A DNA stretch of 64,000 nt, from positions 54,295 through 118,294 of the forward strand of contig NZ_PPED02000008.1 in NCBI RefSeq assembly GCF_002899825.2, in the 5' to 3' direction. The notes beneath the pieces are model-generated. The model ran no database searches and had not been told where the DNA came from. It saw only the letters and a program-made list of their open reading frames with translations. Positions within the stretch are counted from its first letter, which is position 1. Every line of letters starts with the position of its first letter. The position numbers were made by a program, and so were the translations under genes. This document shows, piece by piece, positions 34,651 to 42,704 of the stretch. This stretch comes from Chryseobacterium phosphatilyticum (lineage in GTDB: Bacteria > Bacteroidota > Bacteroidia > Flavobacteriales > Weeksellaceae).

Positions 34651-34660
34651 AAATATTTTT

Positions 34661-34687
34661 TTTGTATAGAAAAAAATAATACCTTTG
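34661..34687 (+). promoter_or_regulatory. promoter of the 34726 surface-protein gene
   Basis: TTTG (34661-34664), 15 bases, then TACCTTTG (34680-34687). The -7 box is a perfect match; the spacer is a little short. The start codon lies 38 bases downstream of the -7 box. Confidence 0.65.
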
Positions 34688-34725
34688 CGGGTGAAGATTG
34701 TATTAACACACAAATAATTTATACA

Positions 34726-36672
34726 ATGAGAAAAAGTTTATTTGCTATAGGTCTTTTAGCAATCAGTTATTCTGTTCAGGCGCAGATATTATGTCATGTT
34801 GACACTGGTGCTAATATGTATGTGAGCGAAGGCACCCTAGTATATAGTGGGGGCGGTGTACAAACAAGAGATAATGGTCTTGTTGAGTTACACGGAAATA
34901 TGATGGTTGTAGGATCAACCACAGATGCTTTTAAAACAATTACTGCTACCGGTACAGATAAAACTGACGGAGGTAATTTTGTTGTAAAGATGAATGATCC
35001 TGTCAATTATGCGACTTCAACTTACGGACAGTTATATATCGACGGATTATCCCAATCCGGTATTACTGGTATTGTAAGTAAAGAGTATAAAACTGACAAA
35101 CACGGTAACGGTAATTACTACCAACAAGTAGCTCTCCCTTTCTTTGGAAAACAAGTCGGTTCTTTATCAACAGAACTGGGCAAAACCTTCAATACAGGAA
35201 GATATAGTAATCCAATTCTAAAATGGGATAATACTGGAGCAGTATCTAATCACTACACAAGTTTATCCACCACCACTAGTGATGGTTCAGGGTATTACAT
35301 GCTGAAAGTTTCTAATAACGATTTTAATTCCGCTCCGGCTGGAACAGCAGTGTATACTGTTAATGGTAGGCCGTATGCTCAGTTTGCAAGTCCTGTAACT
35401 CTTCAAAACGGAGGAAATGTAAGTTTTGGAGTGGGAGGAACAGCCATTAATACTCAAAACGAAAAATTCAATTCGTACCTTCAGGATCAGTTTGACCTGC
35501 CTAATGGAGCATGGACAGGAACCTTTGGTAAAAATATTTATCAATTTGGTAACCCATTCCTGACTAATCTTGATTTATCTAAAATTGGCTTTATAGAAGC
35601 AGGAACTGTAACTGACGGAAATAATGTGAGCAACATTATGGGTATTGAATATACTGCAGGAACTGTTGTAACTAGCCCAGGTGGTTCTACTTATACAACA
35701 GGTGCTCAGATTCAGACATTTGCTCTTAATGGTGTGCCGGTTGGAGATACAGGATTAATCATTAAGCCAATGCAACCCTTTATTATTAAGCTTAGAGATA
35801 ATACTGCTCAAACGCTAGACTTTAATACATTGAGAAGATTCAAAGATGTTGTTAGAGCTAATGGTACTGACTATGGCGTTAATGCAGCCAGAATGAGCAA
35901 TAATACTGGAAAGTCTGATAGAGGAAGTATTAAGCAATTAGGAGTTATTGGGCTGGATGCTGATAAAAAAGAAATTGCAAGAACTTACTATGTAGTTGCA
36001 CCAAGCGCAACTACTGGTCACCAGACTTCTATTGCGTCTACAGTGCAGGCAGCTGCAAGCAAAGGAAACCTGATAGGAACTTTCGAGGAAGCTGTAAACG
36101 GAGGGTATGACAATAATTATACAGGTCAGTATTGGTTATACATCAATGAAGCTAATGAAGACAATTTCCTAGGAAAAAATGTAATGTTAGTTAATTATGA
36201 TGTAAATAAAGTTAAATACTACAAATTTGAAATAAAAGAGAATGCTGATATGATTCCTGCTGGATCGCACCAACTTTCTAGCGGTATTGGATTCTACTAT
36301 AAAGCTGAAAATGGAACTGTACAACAGGCAAAACAAGGAGATATTGTTCCTGTAACTCACGATGAATATAACTTATACTATGGTGAGCCTAATAATGGTA
36401 CGTTAGCTATTGATAAGAAAAATGCAAAACCTTCAAGAACGGCAGTGGTTTACAATCCGGCAATTACAAATTATATTGTTAGATTTGATCCAAACTGGAA
36501 AAAGGCAGACATTGAAGTTTATGATATGAGCGGTAAACTGGTAATCTCTAAAAAGGCAATTGATGCATCCAGAGATTTCGTAATCGAGCTTGATGGCTCT
36601 GTTAAGAATTCTTACATTGTAAAAATTGTCTCTGATAAGGGTGAAACTGTTAACACTAAAATCTTAAAATAA
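34726..36672 (+). CDS. large T9SS-exported surface protein
   Basis: The 648-residue protein has a signal peptide (SLFAIGLLAISYSVQAQ) and a C-terminal sorting domain (ADIEVYDMSGKLVISKKA to ETVNTKILK). The rest is rich in Gly, Thr, Asn and Ser with beta-helix- or adhesin-like text (GTLVYSGGGVQTRDNGLVELHGNMMV near residue 36). A long central part of about 350 residues has no recognised domain. A strong promoter suggests high expression. The next gene, 5 bases on, encodes a 70-residue membrane peptide and is surely co-transcribed. Confidence 0.82.
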   Translation: MRKSLFAIGLLAISYSVQAQILCHVDTGANMYVSEGTLVYSGGGVQTRDNGLVELHGNMMVVGSTTDAFKTITATGTDKTDGGNFVVKMNDPVNYATSTYGQLYIDGLSQSGITGIVSKEYKTDKHGNGNYYQQVALPFFGKQVGSLSTELGKTFNTGRYSNPILKWDNTGAVSNHYTSLSTTTSDGSGYYMLKVSNNDFNSAPAGTAVYTVNGRPYAQFASPVTLQNGGNVSFGVGGTAINTQNEKFNSYLQDQFDLPNGAWTGTFGKNIYQFGNPFLTNLDLSKIGFIEAGTVTDGNNVSNIMGIEYTAGTVVTSPGGSTYTTGAQIQTFALNGVPVGDTGLIIKPMQPFIIKLRDNTAQTLDFNTLRRFKDVVRANGTDYGVNAARMSNNTGKSDRGSIKQLGVIGLDADKKEIARTYYVVAPSATTGHQTSIASTVQAAASKGNLIGTFEEAVNGGYDNNYTGQYWLYINEANEDNFLGKNVMLVNYDVNKVKYYKFEIKENADMIPAGSHQLSSGIGFYYKAENGTVQQAKQGDIVPVTHDEYNLYYGEPNNGTLAIDKKNAKPSRTAVVYNPAITNYIVRFDPNWKKADIEVYDMSGKLVISKKAIDASRDFVIELDGSVKNSYIVKIVSDKGETVNTKILK

Positions 36673-36677
36673 ACAAT

Positions 36678-36890
36678 ATGAAAACTATTAATAAACTAGT
36701 ATCCGCTATTTTTCTTCTTGCTGTGGTATTTGTTCAGGCTGCACCACCGGTACCGGGAGGTGGAGGTTCAGGAGGACATGGAACAGGAGAACCTGCATCA
36801 CCAATTGATATGTATGTATATGTACTTTCAATTATTGCAGTTGCATTCATTGTATTCTTTACCAAGAAGTATAAAAACGTAAAAGCATAA
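36678..36890 (+). CDS. 70-residue exported Gly-rich protein with C-terminal PID-helix-basic tail
   Basis: A signal peptide (SAIFLLAVVFVQA) is followed by a Pro/Gly-rich stretch (PPVPGGGGSGGHG), the motif PIDMYVY, a hydrophobic helix of about 18 residues and a basic tail KKYKNVKA. This layout resembles the PID-type C-terminal sorting tails annotated in Bacteroidota, but the whole protein is little more than signal and tail. Such genes are often mislabelled signal peptidase; no peptidase motif is present. It is co-transcribed with the large surface protein. Confidence 0.75.
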   Translation: MKTINKLVSAIFLLAVVFVQAAPPVPGGGGSGGHGTGEPASPIDMYVYVLSIIAVAFIVFFTKKYKNVKA

Positions 36891-36910
36891 AATTTTATTA
36901 AAATAATATT

Positions 36911-36943
36911 AAACTCTCTGATTAATCAGAGAGTTTTTTTATT
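36911..36943 (+). terminator. terminator after the 70-residue gene
   Basis: AAACTCTCTGATTAATCAGAGAGTTT is a perfect palindrome followed by T runs. It ends only about 10 bases before the next start codon at 36952. Confidence 0.9.
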
Positions 36944-36951
36944 TTTACTCT

Positions 36952-38244
36952 ATGAAAAAGATTTATACATTAGCTGCAGTTTTGGCTGCATTTGCTTTGC
37001 AGGCTCAGTTTTCAGTGACTATTCAGGCTCCGGCAGATTTTAAAGATCAAGAGGCCATTCTATATACACTTAGCGGTTCAAAAGATATTGTTGTTACCAA
37101 AGAACAAAGTAAAAACAATACATGGACTTTCAAGTATCCGAATAATTATATGGGAATGATGAAGGTGTATTTTCCCACCTCTAATAATACAGTAAATTTT
37201 ATTTCTGAAAATAAAAATGTAAGCCTGAAGCTGGATATTCAAAATAATAAGGTAAAAGATGTCACATATTTAGATGAAGCTAATGAACTGATGAGTAAAC
37301 AACAGGAAGGTTCACAAAAGAAGGAGCTTATTCTCCCGGCTCTATCTCAAATTAAAGAATATTATAAAGAGAATACAGACTTCGGCAAAGCTTTGAAGAC
37401 AGAGATCGACAGGCTTTCCGGTAATTCTGCATCTATTGATGCTGCAAAACATCCTTTTATTGCTTATTATAACAGCAATTACAGCAAGTTTTTGTCTAAC
37501 TCTTCAGATCCTGCTAAAAAAGTGAATCAGGACGAAATTATTAACTTCCTGGACAAATCCAATGATATGCTGGAGTCATCTTCTTTATTGAGGCCAGTAT
37601 TGGTAGCTTATCTGAATTCAGGAGGCAATACGAATGTAACAGGCTCCGTAGACAAACTTTTAGATCGTTTAAAGGTTGAAACTCCAAGAGGGCAAACTGT
37701 TTTATCTGAATTGATTGACATTTTTGATGTATATCAGATGGATGAATTTAAAACAAAATACCTGGGGCTTGCTAAGAACCTTAAATGTACTATTACCGAC
37801 AGGCTTGCTTCTACTCTGAAGTCTAATGCTAATGTTGAAATGGGATCGGCTTTTCCAAACTACAAATTCCAATCGCCTGTTAATACAAATGCTAAATCAA
37901 TTTATGATGTGAAGGCAGATAAAAAGGTTATTGTCTTTTGGTCATCTACCTGTTCACATTGTGAAACGGAGCTTCCGAAACTTTTGGAGAAATACAATGA
38001 TTTAAAAACAAGAAATATTCAGGTTATTGCTCTTTCTTTAGATGTTGATAAGAACTCATACACCAAAAAGATTGCCGCTTTTCCTTGGGTAAATGATTCA
38101 GAATTGAGAGGATGGAACAGTAGTTATACAGAAACCTACAATGTACATGCTACTCCGACATATTTTATTTTAGATGCTAACAATAAGATAATCAATAAAC
38201 CAGAGCATGTTGGTGATGTTTTGGAATATTTTAAGGTAAAATAA
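36952..38244 (+). CDS. exported thioredoxin-like (TlpA/ResA-type) protein
   Basis: The 430-residue protein has a signal peptide (AAVLAAFALQAQ), an N-terminal beta-rich domain of the kind often preceding TlpA domains in Bacteroidota, a helical middle, and a C-terminal thioredoxin domain with C334-S-H-C337 in FWSSTCSHCETEL and the cis-Pro segment VHATPTYFILD. It probably reduces or rearranges disulfides in the periplasm. Its start codon follows a strong terminator almost directly, so expression needs read-through or a promoter inside that hairpin region (TATTTTTA is the only -7-like string). Confidence 0.85.
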   Translation: MKKIYTLAAVLAAFALQAQFSVTIQAPADFKDQEAILYTLSGSKDIVVTKEQSKNNTWTFKYPNNYMGMMKVYFPTSNNTVNFISENKNVSLKLDIQNNKVKDVTYLDEANELMSKQQEGSQKKELILPALSQIKEYYKENTDFGKALKTEIDRLSGNSASIDAAKHPFIAYYNSNYSKFLSNSSDPAKKVNQDEIINFLDKSNDMLESSSLLRPVLVAYLNSGGNTNVTGSVDKLLDRLKVETPRGQTVLSELIDIFDVYQMDEFKTKYLGLAKNLKCTITDRLASTLKSNANVEMGSAFPNYKFQSPVNTNAKSIYDVKADKKVIVFWSSTCSHCETELPKLLEKYNDLKTRNIQVIALSLDVDKNSYTKKIAAFPWVNDSELRGWNSSYTETYNVHATPTYFILDANNKIINKPEHVGDVLEYFKVK

Positions 38245-38276
38245 TTTTGGTAGGTAAAATATATTTTCTATATTTG
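38245..38276 (+). promoter_or_regulatory. promoter of tRNA-Met
   Basis: TTTTG (38245-38249), 19 bases, then TATATTTG (38269-38276), 12 bases before the tRNA. Both boxes match the Bacteroidota consensus. Confidence 0.8.
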
Positions 38277-38288
38277 CACCACCGAAAA

Positions 38289-38362
38289 GGCGAGGTAGCT
38301 CAGTCGGTTAGAGCGCAGGATTCATAACCCTGAGGTCACGGGTTCAATTCCCGTCTTCGCTA
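38289..38362 (+). tRNA. tRNA-Met (anticodon CAT)
   Basis: The cloverleaf folds over 74 bases: acceptor GGCGAGG/CTTCGCT (with G-T pairs), D arm GCTC...GAGC, anticodon loop TTCATAA with CAT, and T arm ACGGG-TTCAATT-CCCGT. CCA is not encoded. The closing pair of the anticodon stem is an A-C mismatch. The elongator type is likely, but an Ile-tRNA with modified CAT cannot be excluded by eye. It has its own promoter and terminator. Confidence 0.93.
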
Positions 38363-38364
38363 CA

Positions 38365-38404
38365 AAAAACCGCAATCATTGATTATAATGATTGCGGTTT
38401 TTAA
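38365..38404 (+). terminator. terminator after tRNA-Met
   Basis: AAAAACCGCAATCATT / AATGATTGCGGTTTTT with a 6-base loop, directly after the tRNA. Confidence 0.92.
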
Positions 38405-38515
38405 TTTTATAATATATTGATTACTCTTTATTTTTTTACTGATATTTTTTTGTTGTATCGTTCACAGTAAAATTTTGTGTGAAAATAATGTGAAATATAA
38501 GAGATAGAAATGGAC

Positions 38516-38556
38516 AAAAAATGCCGTTTCGCAATCTGCAAAAACGGCATTTTTTC
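38516..38556 (-). terminator. terminator of the peptide-export locus
   Basis: AAAAATGCCGTTT / AAACGGCATTTTT with an 11-13-base loop, 19 bases beyond the HlyD stop on the - strand and flanked by A/T runs on both sides. Confidence 0.8.
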
Positions 38557-38574
38557 TTTTATAAGAGAATTTTA

Positions 38575-39873
38575 TCAGGACTGATACCCGAGTAGCTTTC
38601 TGATTTGATAGAAAAACCTCTCAATAAGCCTTAAATCTTGTGTAACGATCTCTGCACTCCCTCTAAGTTCTTTGTCGAAAATAAGCGTCTTATTATAGCT
38701 TGTTTTTAATCCTTTTGGTAATACTACGTCTACATAATAATTTCCCTTATCATCAGGGATAAGAGATATATTCTGAACTTTCCCTTCAATGATACCATAT
38801 TCCTGGAAACGGTAGTTATCCAATTTAATCAACACTTTTTCTCCTGGAAGAATTTTCCCTGAATTCACTGTAGGAACAGACATTCTTCCAACTAATTTCT
38901 CTTTATTCTTGGGAAGGATAGATAAAATAGGCTCTCCGACTTTTACGAATTGATTTTCACCGAAAAACTGCTGAAAGCTGGCAACTCCATCTGTAGAGGA
39001 AATAACAAGATAATTTTGTTCCCATTGCTTTAAAGATTTACGAAGTTGCTCAAATAGCTGCAACGTTTGTGAAGAGTACGTGATTTTATCTTTTTCAGTG
39101 TTGATAGCAGTTCCGCTTTTAGTTTTATTAAGATTGGAAATGCCTTCTTCTGTTTGTGATATGGAAATATTAATATTCTCAAGGTTCTGTTGAGCCTGAA
39201 GATATTTGATTTTTTCATTTTCAAGTTCCATAGAAGAAATGACTCCCTGATTATAAAGTTCCTGAGATCTCTGGAAGCTTTTCTTGGTAAGATCATATTT
39301 GGCTAACTCCAGGTTCTTTTGTTGCTTTAATGTTGTGATTCTTGTTCTGTTTTCCGAAATACTGTTATCGGCAGCAAGGTTTTCGGGAGCATAGGGTTGT
39401 AGCCGGGTAAAAAGAGCTTCATCCTGAAATGCTTTTGCAAAGCTGTTGTAATCACCCTGCAATTCTCCCAGTTTAAATCTTGAGACAAGAGCAAGAGGAA
39501 AGGATGCTATTTGATTAGGCGCAATAGAATCTACCAGCTTTTTCAGTTCCAGTACATCTTTATAGTTGGCAGCAGACTGCATTACCATTAATACTTCATT
39601 CTTCTTGACTTCCTGATGGTCTTTAATAAATATCTTTTCAATTTTGGAACCGATTCGGGCCTCCATTTTTTCAGGAGGGTTTTGAGAGGTTACAATAATG
39701 GGAGCCGGTACGAACTCCGGATATTTTATAATGTAACTCATCACCAGGATGAGTAAGAGAATAATAAATATAACTGTATTTCCCCAGCGTATCATCCAAT
39801 GAGGTGGCTGGGTTAAAATATCCTGTACGCTTTCTGAGCGGAGTTCAATATTATCTAAAACGTCTTCTTTCAT
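38575..39873 (-). CDS. HlyD-family membrane fusion (adaptor) protein
   Basis: The 432-residue protein has a short cytoplasmic N-terminus, one membrane helix at about residues 30-50 (TVIFIILLLILVMSYIIKY), a lipoyl-like half (GSKIEKIFIKDHQEVKKNEVLMVMQS), a long coiled coil (about 95-270) and the second half with the beta-barrel (GRMSVPTVNSGKILPGEKVLIKL). It should link the ABC exporter upstream to an outer-membrane channel, which is not encoded here. It is the last gene of the locus, 43 bases after the 64-residue precursor. Confidence 0.9.
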   Translation of the reverse strand: MKEDVLDNIELRSESVQDILTQPPHWMIRWGNTVIFIILLLILVMSYIIKYPEFVPAPIIVTSQNPPEKMEARIGSKIEKIFIKDHQEVKKNEVLMVMQSAANYKDVLELKKLVDSIAPNQIASFPLALVSRFKLGELQGDYNSFAKAFQDEALFTRLQPYAPENLAADNSISENRTRITTLKQQKNLELAKYDLTKKSFQRSQELYNQGVISSMELENEKIKYLQAQQNLENINISISQTEEGISNLNKTKSGTAINTEKDKITYSSQTLQLFEQLRKSLKQWEQNYLVISSTDGVASFQQFFGENQFVKVGEPILSILPKNKEKLVGRMSVPTVNSGKILPGEKVLIKLDNYRFQEYGIIEGKVQNISLIPDDKGNYYVDVVLPKGLKTSYNKTLIFDKELRGSAEIVTQDLRLIERFFYQIRKLLGYQS

Positions 39874-39916
39874 TTCTATGGGATAAAATTCCCCAATATT
39901 TCAGGGGAAATATAAT

Positions 39917-40111
39917 TTAAATAAATGGGCAGTTTCCGTCGTACCATGATGGTGCAGAAGTATCTGAATCTGGTGGACATGCAATATGTTGGATGTCACA
40001 AGACATCCAACTTCCGTTGCACCACGATCCACAACACTGTCTGTCTGGATATATTACCCCGCCATTAAAGGAAAGCAAATCTTTTCGTGAAAGTTTTTTT
40101 AGATTTTTCAT
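39917..40111 (-). CDS. double-glycine Cys-rich secreted peptide precursor (64 residues)
   Basis: The leader MKNLKKLSRKDLLSFNGG ends in a double glycine, the cleavage site of C39 peptidase exporters. The core of 46 residues has six Cys (in QCCGSWC, SC, AC and NC), several Trp and Pro, and no Lys. The upstream gene is a C39-ABC exporter and the downstream one an HlyD adaptor. Six Cys and the VKOR-thioredoxin gene in the locus suggest up to three disulfides. A bacteriocin or signalling role is inferred; no homologue is recognised. No modifying enzyme of the ATP-grasp or LanM type is present. Confidence 0.85.
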   Translation of the reverse strand: MKNLKKLSRKDLLSFNGGVIYPDRQCCGSWCNGSWMSCDIQHIACPPDSDTSAPSWYDGNCPFI

Positions 40112-40162
40112 ATTAATAGCTTTTTAAAATTTTCCTACTCTGTAAGCTTTTCGGATTCCGCT
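40112..40162 (-). promoter_or_regulatory. conserved 5' leader, copy 2 (64-residue precursor)
   Basis: On the - strand: AGCGGAATCCGAAAAGCT, three bases, AGAGTAGGAAAA, then AAAAAGCTATTAAT before the ATG. It starts 3 bases after the ABC exporter stop codon and is homologous to copies 1 and 3. Confidence 0.75.
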
Positions 40163-40165
40163 ATA

Positions 40166-42358
40166 TTAATTTCCTAATTCAAGCTGGTTTCTGACAAGTC
40201 TGTAGTATTCTCCTCTTAAATCCACCAATTCTGCATGGCTACCTTCTTCTACAACTCTTCCATTATCTAATACAATAATCTTATCTGCATGCTTTACGGT
40301 GGAAAGTCTATGGGCAATGACCACAGCCGTTTTCCCTTTAAAGAATTGTTCAAGGTTTTCCATAATGATCTTTTCATTATTGGCATCCAATGCTGAAGTA
40401 GCTTCATCAAAGAGGATGTATTGCGGAGATTTGTATACTGCTCTGGCAATAAATAGACGTTGTTTTTGACCACCACTTACGCCCACTCCTTCATTTCCGA
40501 TCTTTGTATTATAACTTAGCGGAAGTCCTTCTATAAACTCTTTAATATTGGCAATTTCTACGGCGCGTCTTAATTTTTTCTTGTCAATATAATCTTCACC
40601 AACGGCAATATTATTGGCAATAGTGTCATTAAAAACATAACCTTCCTGCATTACGACACCACAATGATCTCGCCAATATCTGGGTGATATGTTTTTCAGA
40701 CTGGTATTTCCAATTCTGATGTCCCCCTGATCAGGATCGTAAAATTTCATCAAAAGTTTTAATAGTGTTGTTTTTCCACTACCACTGGCTCCTACAATTG
40801 CTGTAGTTTTTTGATAAGGGATGCTAAGACTTAGATTTTCGAAAACAGGTACATCGGAACCAATATATCTGAAAGACATATTAGAGATCTCAATATCTCT
40901 TTGTGGAATTTCTGTTGCGTATTGTTCATTGAGATCTTCCTCATCTGCTTTATCATGAATTTCACCTAATCTTTCAAGGGAAATTTTAGCATCTTGACTT
41001 TGCTTTATAAAGTCGATAAGCTGTAAAAGCGGACTGTTTAGTTGTCCAATGATATACTGCACTGAAAGCATCATCCCGAGAGTAAGATTTCCACTTAATA
41101 CCAATTTTGCTGAAAGGAAACTTACAAGAATGTCTTTCATCTGATTAATGAAGTTTCCTCCCACAGATTGCCATTGCTCTAAAGAAAGGGATTTTATTCT
41201 GATTTTAAATAACTTCACCTGAAGAAATTCCCAGTCCCATCGTTTTTGTTTTTCGGCATTATGCATTTTGATTTCCTGCATACCGTTGATCAGCTCAATG
41301 ACTTTACTTTGCTCTTGTGAGACCTGAGAGAATCTTTTATAGTCAAGTTCTTTTCTTTTTTTAAGGAAAAAACTAATCCAACCGATGTATAATATAGCCC
41401 CTACCAGATATACAAGAAATAGTCTGTAATCATAAAAGAGCAAAACAATACTGAAAATGATAAGATTGACCAGTGAGAATAAAGTATTGAGTGACGAGCT
41501 TGTCAGAAGTTGCTCTATTCTATGATGGTCATTGATTCTCTGCATGATATCTCCCGTCATTCTGGTATCAAAAAAGCTTATCGGAAGCTTCATAAGTTTG
41601 ATAAAGAAATCTGAGATGATCGAGATATTAATTCTCGCTGAAAGGTGAAGAAGGATCCAGCTTCGGATGACTTCTATTCCCATTCTGCCAAAGAAGAGCA
41701 TAATCTGGGCAAGCAAAACCATGTAGATAAAATTGATATCCTGATTTTGTATTCCAACGTCTACAATACTCTGGGTAAGAAACGGAAAGATTAAGGAGAG
41801 TAAACTTCCTCCTAAAAGTCCTACAGCCAGTTGTATAACAAGCGATTTATACTTAAGAAGGTATTTGGATAGAAAGGAAAAACTGGCCTTGCTTTCATCC
41901 GTATCAAATTCGGTCTGGAAAAAAGCCGGTGTCGTCTCCAGAATAAGAATAATTCCTTCCTCTGTATTTTCATTGGCATTTTCCCCGATCCAGGATCTGA
42001 TAAATTCATCCCGGGTATATGTAATCAGCCCGTAACTAGGGTCTGATATGTATACTTTGTTATTCTTGTCAATTTTATAAACAACAACAAAATGATTTTT
42101 ATTCCAGTGTGCGATACATGGAAACGGAACTTCATCTACAAGGGTATTAAAGTCGATTTGGACTCCCATCGAACGGAATCCCAGATTTTCAGCAGCATCA
42201 CTCAGCCCTAGCAGGCTGCTTCCCTCACGGGTAGTCTCAGAAAGGTTACGGATTTGTTGTAAAGATATGCTTCTGCCATAATATTTACTTACAATTCTAA
42301 GACAGGTAGGCCCACAGTCTTTAGTGTCTGGTTGCTTATAAAAAGGAAATTTCTTCAA
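40166..42358 (-). CDS. peptidase C39 domain ABC exporter
   Basis: The 730-residue protein both cleaves double-glycine leaders and exports the product. The C39 domain (1-140) has C15 in DCGPTCL, H89 in KNHFVVV and D106 in SDPSYG, so it should be active. Six membrane helices lie at about 165-450. The nucleotide-binding domain has GASGSGKTT, the signature VSGGQKQR and Walker B ILFDEATSALD. Transcription comes from the upstream precursor and VKOR genes, across a terminator-like hairpin at 42375-42404. Confidence 0.95.
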   Translation of the reverse strand: MKKFPFYKQPDTKDCGPTCLRIVSKYYGRSISLQQIRNLSETTREGSSLLGLSDAAENLGFRSMGVQIDFNTLVDEVPFPCIAHWNKNHFVVVYKIDKNNKVYISDPSYGLITYTRDEFIRSWIGENANENTEEGIILILETTPAFFQTEFDTDESKASFSFLSKYLLKYKSLVIQLAVGLLGGSLLSLIFPFLTQSIVDVGIQNQDINFIYMVLLAQIMLFFGRMGIEVIRSWILLHLSARINISIISDFFIKLMKLPISFFDTRMTGDIMQRINDHHRIEQLLTSSSLNTLFSLVNLIIFSIVLLFYDYRLFLVYLVGAILYIGWISFFLKKRKELDYKRFSQVSQEQSKVIELINGMQEIKMHNAEKQKRWDWEFLQVKLFKIRIKSLSLEQWQSVGGNFINQMKDILVSFLSAKLVLSGNLTLGMMLSVQYIIGQLNSPLLQLIDFIKQSQDAKISLERLGEIHDKADEEDLNEQYATEIPQRDIEISNMSFRYIGSDVPVFENLSLSIPYQKTTAIVGASGSGKTTLLKLLMKFYDPDQGDIRIGNTSLKNISPRYWRDHCGVVMQEGYVFNDTIANNIAVGEDYIDKKKLRRAVEIANIKEFIEGLPLSYNTKIGNEGVGVSGGQKQRLFIARAVYKSPQYILFDEATSALDANNEKIIMENLEQFFKGKTAVVIAHRLSTVKHADKIIVLDNGRVVEEGSHAELVDLRGEYYRLVRNQLELGN

Positions 42359-42374
42359 AACTAATATTCATTAT

Positions 42375-42404
42375 AAAATGTCGTCAAAAGAATGACGACA
42401 TTTT
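42375..42404 (-). terminator. hairpin between the 54-residue precursor and the exporter
   Basis: AAAATGTCGTCA / TGACGACATTTT are perfect 12-bp arms with a 6-base loop. The T run on the - strand is short (ATTTTATAAT), so partial termination or mRNA protection is plausible. This would make the precursor more abundant than the exporter. Confidence 0.65.
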
Positions 42405-42441
42405 TAATTTATTCAATGTTACAATTCAATTAAATGGTGAG

Positions 42442-42606
42442 TTAATAATAACACCATTTGTTACAAGCGTTTATTGCACCTTCCTGAGGTGGGTTTATTT
42501 TCGATTCACAATAGCTGGCTTCGCTTTGTATTCTGGCACATTCCTGAGTAATTCCTCCTTTTAGAGTCCTTAAATTCTCTCTCGAAAGTTTTTTAAGGTT
42601 TTTCAT
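42442..42606 (-). CDS. double-glycine Cys-containing secreted peptide precursor (54 residues)
   Basis: The leader MKNLKKLSRENLRTLKGG is nearly identical to that of the 64-residue precursor (first nine residues the same) and ends in GG. The 36-residue core has four Cys (ECAR, YCES, ACNK, WCYY) and ends with two Tyr. The core shares no obvious similarity with the other peptide. It lies between the VKOR-thioredoxin gene and the exporter, with its own copy of the conserved leader and a hairpin behind it. It should be cleaved and exported by the C39 transporter and oxidised to disulfides. Function unknown. Confidence 0.85.
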   Translation of the reverse strand: MKNLKKLSRENLRTLKGGITQECARIQSEASYCESKINPPQEGAINACNKWCYY

Positions 42607-42658
42607 GATCAATAGTTTTTCTTTTTTCTTACTCTTTTATAGCTTTTCAGATTCCGCT
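42607..42658 (-). promoter_or_regulatory. conserved 5' leader, copy 3 (54-residue precursor)
   Basis: On the - strand: AGCGGAATCTGAAAAGCT, four bases, AGAGTAAGAAAA, then GAAAAACTATTGATC directly before the ATG. The last block is almost identical to copy 1 before the tail-collar gene. Confidence 0.75.
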
Positions 42659-42704
42659 TTTATTTTTCCTAAGATAGTGAAAATTTTATATTGATGATAT
42701 TTAT

